Shown: positions 60,701 to 64,000 of the stretch, piece by piece
Numbering within the stretch: position 1 is the first letter of the stretch
Layout of the letters: each line of letters begins with the position of its first letter
Source: Meghimatium bilineatum
Lineage: Eukaryota > Mollusca > Gastropoda > Stylommatophora > Philomycidae
NCBI GenBank assembly: GCA_034231615.1
Contig: CM067317.1
Location: forward strand, 44,710,652-44,774,651
Reading direction: 5' to 3'
DNA: 64,000 bases
Made by a program: the position numbers and the translations under genes
Notes under the pieces: generated by a model
The model's input: the letters and a program-made list of their open reading frames with translations, nothing else
What the model was told of the DNA's origin: nothing
Database searches by the model: none

Positions 60701-63700
60701 CATTAGAATTTTTGATTTTGAAACTTTTGAACATATCTCATAAATGTATCTACCGGTAGTTTATCATTAGAAATATGTCTTTTCATTTTATTTTTCAAAC
60801 TTTTCAACACATTTCATAAATGTATATAGTTTATCATTTGAAATATATTTTTTTATTTTCTTTTTCAAACTTTTCAACACATCTCATGAATGTATCTACC
60901 AGTAGAGTATCACTAGAAATATATATTTTTATTTTCTTTTTCAAACGTTTCAACACATAAATTGATTGTCAAATTATTAGAAATATATCTTTTCATTTTC
61001 TTTTTCAAACTTTTCATAAATGTATATAGTTTATCAATAGAAATATTTTTTTCTTATTTTCTTGTTCAAATTTTTCAACACATTTCATAAATGAATATAG
61101 TTTATCATTAGAAATATATTTTTTTCTTTTCTTTTCCAAATTTTCAACACATTTCATAAATGTATATAGTTTATCATTAGAAATATATTTTTTTATTTTC
61201 TTTTTCAAACTTTTCAACACATCTCATAAATGTTATCTACCAGTAGAGTATCACTAGAAATATATCTTTTCATTTTCTTTTTCAAACTTTTTAATACATT
61301 TCATAAATGTATATAGTTTACCATTATAAATATTTTTTTTTATTTTCAAAGTTTTGAACACATTTCATAAGTGTATATAGTGTATATCAATAGAAATTTA
61401 TTTTTTAATTTTCTTTTTGAAAAATTTCAACACATGTCATAAATGTATCTAGTTTTTATAATTAGAAATATATTTTTTGATTTTTAAACAACTTTTCAAC
61501 ACATCTCATAAATGTATCTAGTTTATGAATAGAAATATATTTGTTTTATTTTCAAACTGTTCAACACATCTTATAAATGTATCTACCGGTAGAGTATCAC
61601 TAGAAATATATTTTTTGATTTTCTTTTTCAAACTTTTCAACACTTCTCATAAATGTATCTACCGGTAGATTATCACTAGAAATATATCTTTTCATTTTCT
61701 TTTTCAAACTTTTCATAAATGTATATAGTTATTATTAGAAATATTTTTTTCCTTATTTTCTTGTTCAAACTTTTCAACACATTTCATAAATGAATATAGT
61801 TTATCATTAGAAATATATTTTTTGATTTTCATTTGCAAACTTTTCAACACATTTCATAAATGTATCTAGTTTATCACTAGAAATATATTTTTTTGATTTT
61901 GAAACTTTTCAACACATTTCAGCAATGTATCTAGTTTATCATTAGAAATATATTTTTTTATTTTCTTTTTCAAACTTTTCAACACATCTCATAAATGTAT
62001 CTACCAGTAGAGTATCAAAATAAATAAATTTTGTTCTTTTTTTTTTCAAACGTTTCAGCACATCTCATAAATTGATTGTCAAATTATTAGAAATATATTT
62101 TTTTATTTTCTCTTTCAAACTTTTCAACACATCTCATAAATGTATCTACCAGTAGAGTATCACTAGAAATATATCTTTTCATTTTCTTTTTCAAACTTTT
62201 CAACACATTTCATAAGTGAATATAGTTTATCAAATGAAATTTATTTTTTGATTTTCTTTTTGAAATTTTTCCACACATTTCATAAATGTATCTAGTTTTT
62301 ATCATTAGAAATTTATTTTTTTGATTTTGAAACTTTTCCACACATTTCATAAATGTATCTAGTTTATCATTAGAATTTTTGATTTTGAAACTTTTGAACA
62401 TATCTCATAAATGTATCTACCGGTAGTTTATCATTAGAAATATGTCTTTTCATTTTATTTTTCAAACTTTTCAACACATTTCATAAATGTATATAGTTTA
62501 TCATTTGAAATATATTTTTTTATTTTCTTTTTCAAACTTTTCAACACATCTCATGAATGTATCTACCAGTAGAGTATCACTAGAAATATATATTTTTATT
62601 TTCTTTTTCAAACGTTTCAACACATAAATTGATTGTCAAATTATTAGAAATATGTTTTTTGATTTTCTTTTTCAAACTTTTCAACACATCTCATAAATGT
62701 ATCTACCAGTAGATTATCACTAGAAATATATCTTTTCATTTTCTTTTTCAAACTTTTCATAAATGTATATAGTTTATCAATAGAAATATTTTTTTCTTAT
62801 TTTCTTGTTCAAATTTTTCAACACATTTCATAAATGAATATAGTTTATCATTAGAAATATATTTTTTTCTTTTCTTTTCCAAATTTTCAACACATTTCAT
62901 AAATGTATATAGTTTATCATTAGAAATATATTTTTTTATTTTCTTTTTCAAACTTTTCAACACATCTCATAAATGTTATCTACCAGTAGAGTATCACTAG
63001 AAATATATCTTTTCATTTTTGTTTTCAAACTTTTTAATACATGTCATAAATGTATATAGTTTACCATTATAAATATTTTTTTTTATTTTCAAAGTTTTGA
63101 ACACATTTCATAAGTGTATATAGTGTATATCAATAGAAATTTATTTTTTAATTTTCTTTTTGAAAAATTTCAACACATGTCATAAATGTATCTAGTTTTT
63201 ATAATTAGAAATATATTTTTTGATTTTTTAAACAACTTTTCAACACATCTCATAAATGTATCTAGTTTATGAATAGAAATATATTTGTTTTATTTTCAAA
63301 CTGTTCAACACATCTTATAAATGTATCTACCGGTAGAGTATCACTAGAAATATATTTTTTGATTTTCTTTTTCAAACTTTTCAACACTTCTCATAAATGT
63401 ATCTACCGGTAGATTATCACTAGAAATATATCTTTTCATTTTCTTTTTCAAACTTTTCATAAATGTATATAGTTATTATTAGAAATATTTTTTTTCTTAT
63501 TTTCTTGTTCAAATTTTTCAACACATTTCATAAATGTATCTAGTTTATCACTAGAAATATATTTTTTTGATTTTGAAACTTTTCAACACATTTCAGCAAT
63601 GTATCTAGTTTATCATTAGAAATATATTTTTTTATTTTCTTTTTCAAACTTTTCAACACATCTCATAAATGTATCTACCAGTAGAGTATCAAAATAAATA

Positions 63701-64000
63701 AATTTTGTTCTTTTCTTTTTCAAACGTTTCAGCACATCTCATAAATTGATTGTCAAATTATTAGAAATATATTTTTTTATTTTCTTTTTCAAACTTTTCA
63801 ACACATCTCATAAATGTATCTACCAGTAGAGTATCACTAGAAATATATTTTTTGATTTTCTTTATCAAACTTTTCAACACATCTCATAAATGTATCTACC
63901 GGTAGATTATCACTAGAAATATATCTTTTCATTTTCTTTTTCAAACTTTTCATAAATGTATATAGTTTATCATTATAAATATTTTTATTTTCTTTTTGAA
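57783..64000. repeat. AT-rich ~72-bp satellite with higher-order repeats
   Basis: More than 6.2 kb of head-to-tail units built on CAAACTTTTCAACACATTTC, ATAAATGTATCTAGTTTATC and ATTAGAAATATATTTTTTGA, about 72 bp each with shorter variants; it continues past the right edge. Some units carry CTACCGGTAG instead of CTAGTTTATC. Long blocks recur: 58271 onward matches 59701 onward (offset 1430), 59221 matches 60721 (offset 1500), and 61014 matches 62757 (offset 1743). Minus-strand frames with a 24-residue period (NDKLYTFMKCVEKFEKE) follow from the unit length and are interrupted; I do not call them genes. Confidence 0.96.

Overview
The window looks like a piece of an invertebrate animal genome, most likely a lophotrochozoan such as a mollusc. 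It is AT-rich, has spliced genes, and is saturated with non-LTR retrotransposon debris, short retroposons and minisatellites. The taxon is an inference from gene and repeat style; no rRNA, mitochondrial or barcode sequence is present.

The one host gene I recognise is a maintenance DNA methyltransferase (DNMT1) on the minus strand. Thirteen exons were found between 23974 and 2206. In transcript order they encode part of the DMAP1-binding N-terminus, a basic/acidic linker, a PCNA-interacting (PIP) motif, most of the RFTS domain, the CXXC zinc finger and the start of the first BAH domain. The first exon(s) were not found, and the catalytic half must lie to the left of position 1. Exon phases join correctly, but two exons each carry a one-base frameshift, and the RFTS exon(s) expected between 13193 and 10902 were not found. 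The gene is therefore either damaged or affected by assembly error. A 1-kb satellite of about 40 units directly abuts the CXXC exon and is built from that exon's own 5' splice junction.

The introns and the right-hand 40 kb are a repeat landscape. (i) About 12 copies of a ~150-bp retroposon (called A here), over 20 copies or fragments of a ~280-bp retroposon (B) and two copies of a 1.1-1.25-kb retroposon (C) share a common core and end in a GAACG-type motif followed by a GAA or CAAA tail. Clean target-site duplications (TSDs) fix the ends of several. (ii) Four tRNA-headed SINEs. (iii) A nearly complete L1/Tx1-like LINE (28.9-33.3 kb, minus) with gag-like ORF1 and endonuclease-RT ORF2. (iv) About 20 short 3' fragments of RNase-H-bearing and other LINEs. 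(v) A decayed hAT transposase (33.9-35.4 kb), two TTAA-flanked piggyBac-like elements, a small inverted-repeat MITE and a possible ISXO2/Merlin-type fragment. (vi) Minisatellites, several of which demonstrably grew from a resident exon, SINE or LINE.

From 55 to 57 kb there are two exon-like pieces of unknown genes, the better one being a minus-strand terminal exon at 56531-56798. From 57.8 kb to the end of the window is an AT-rich ~72-bp satellite with higher-order structure. In the names used here, the sense strand of A, B and C is the one with the GAA or CAAA tail at its 3' end.
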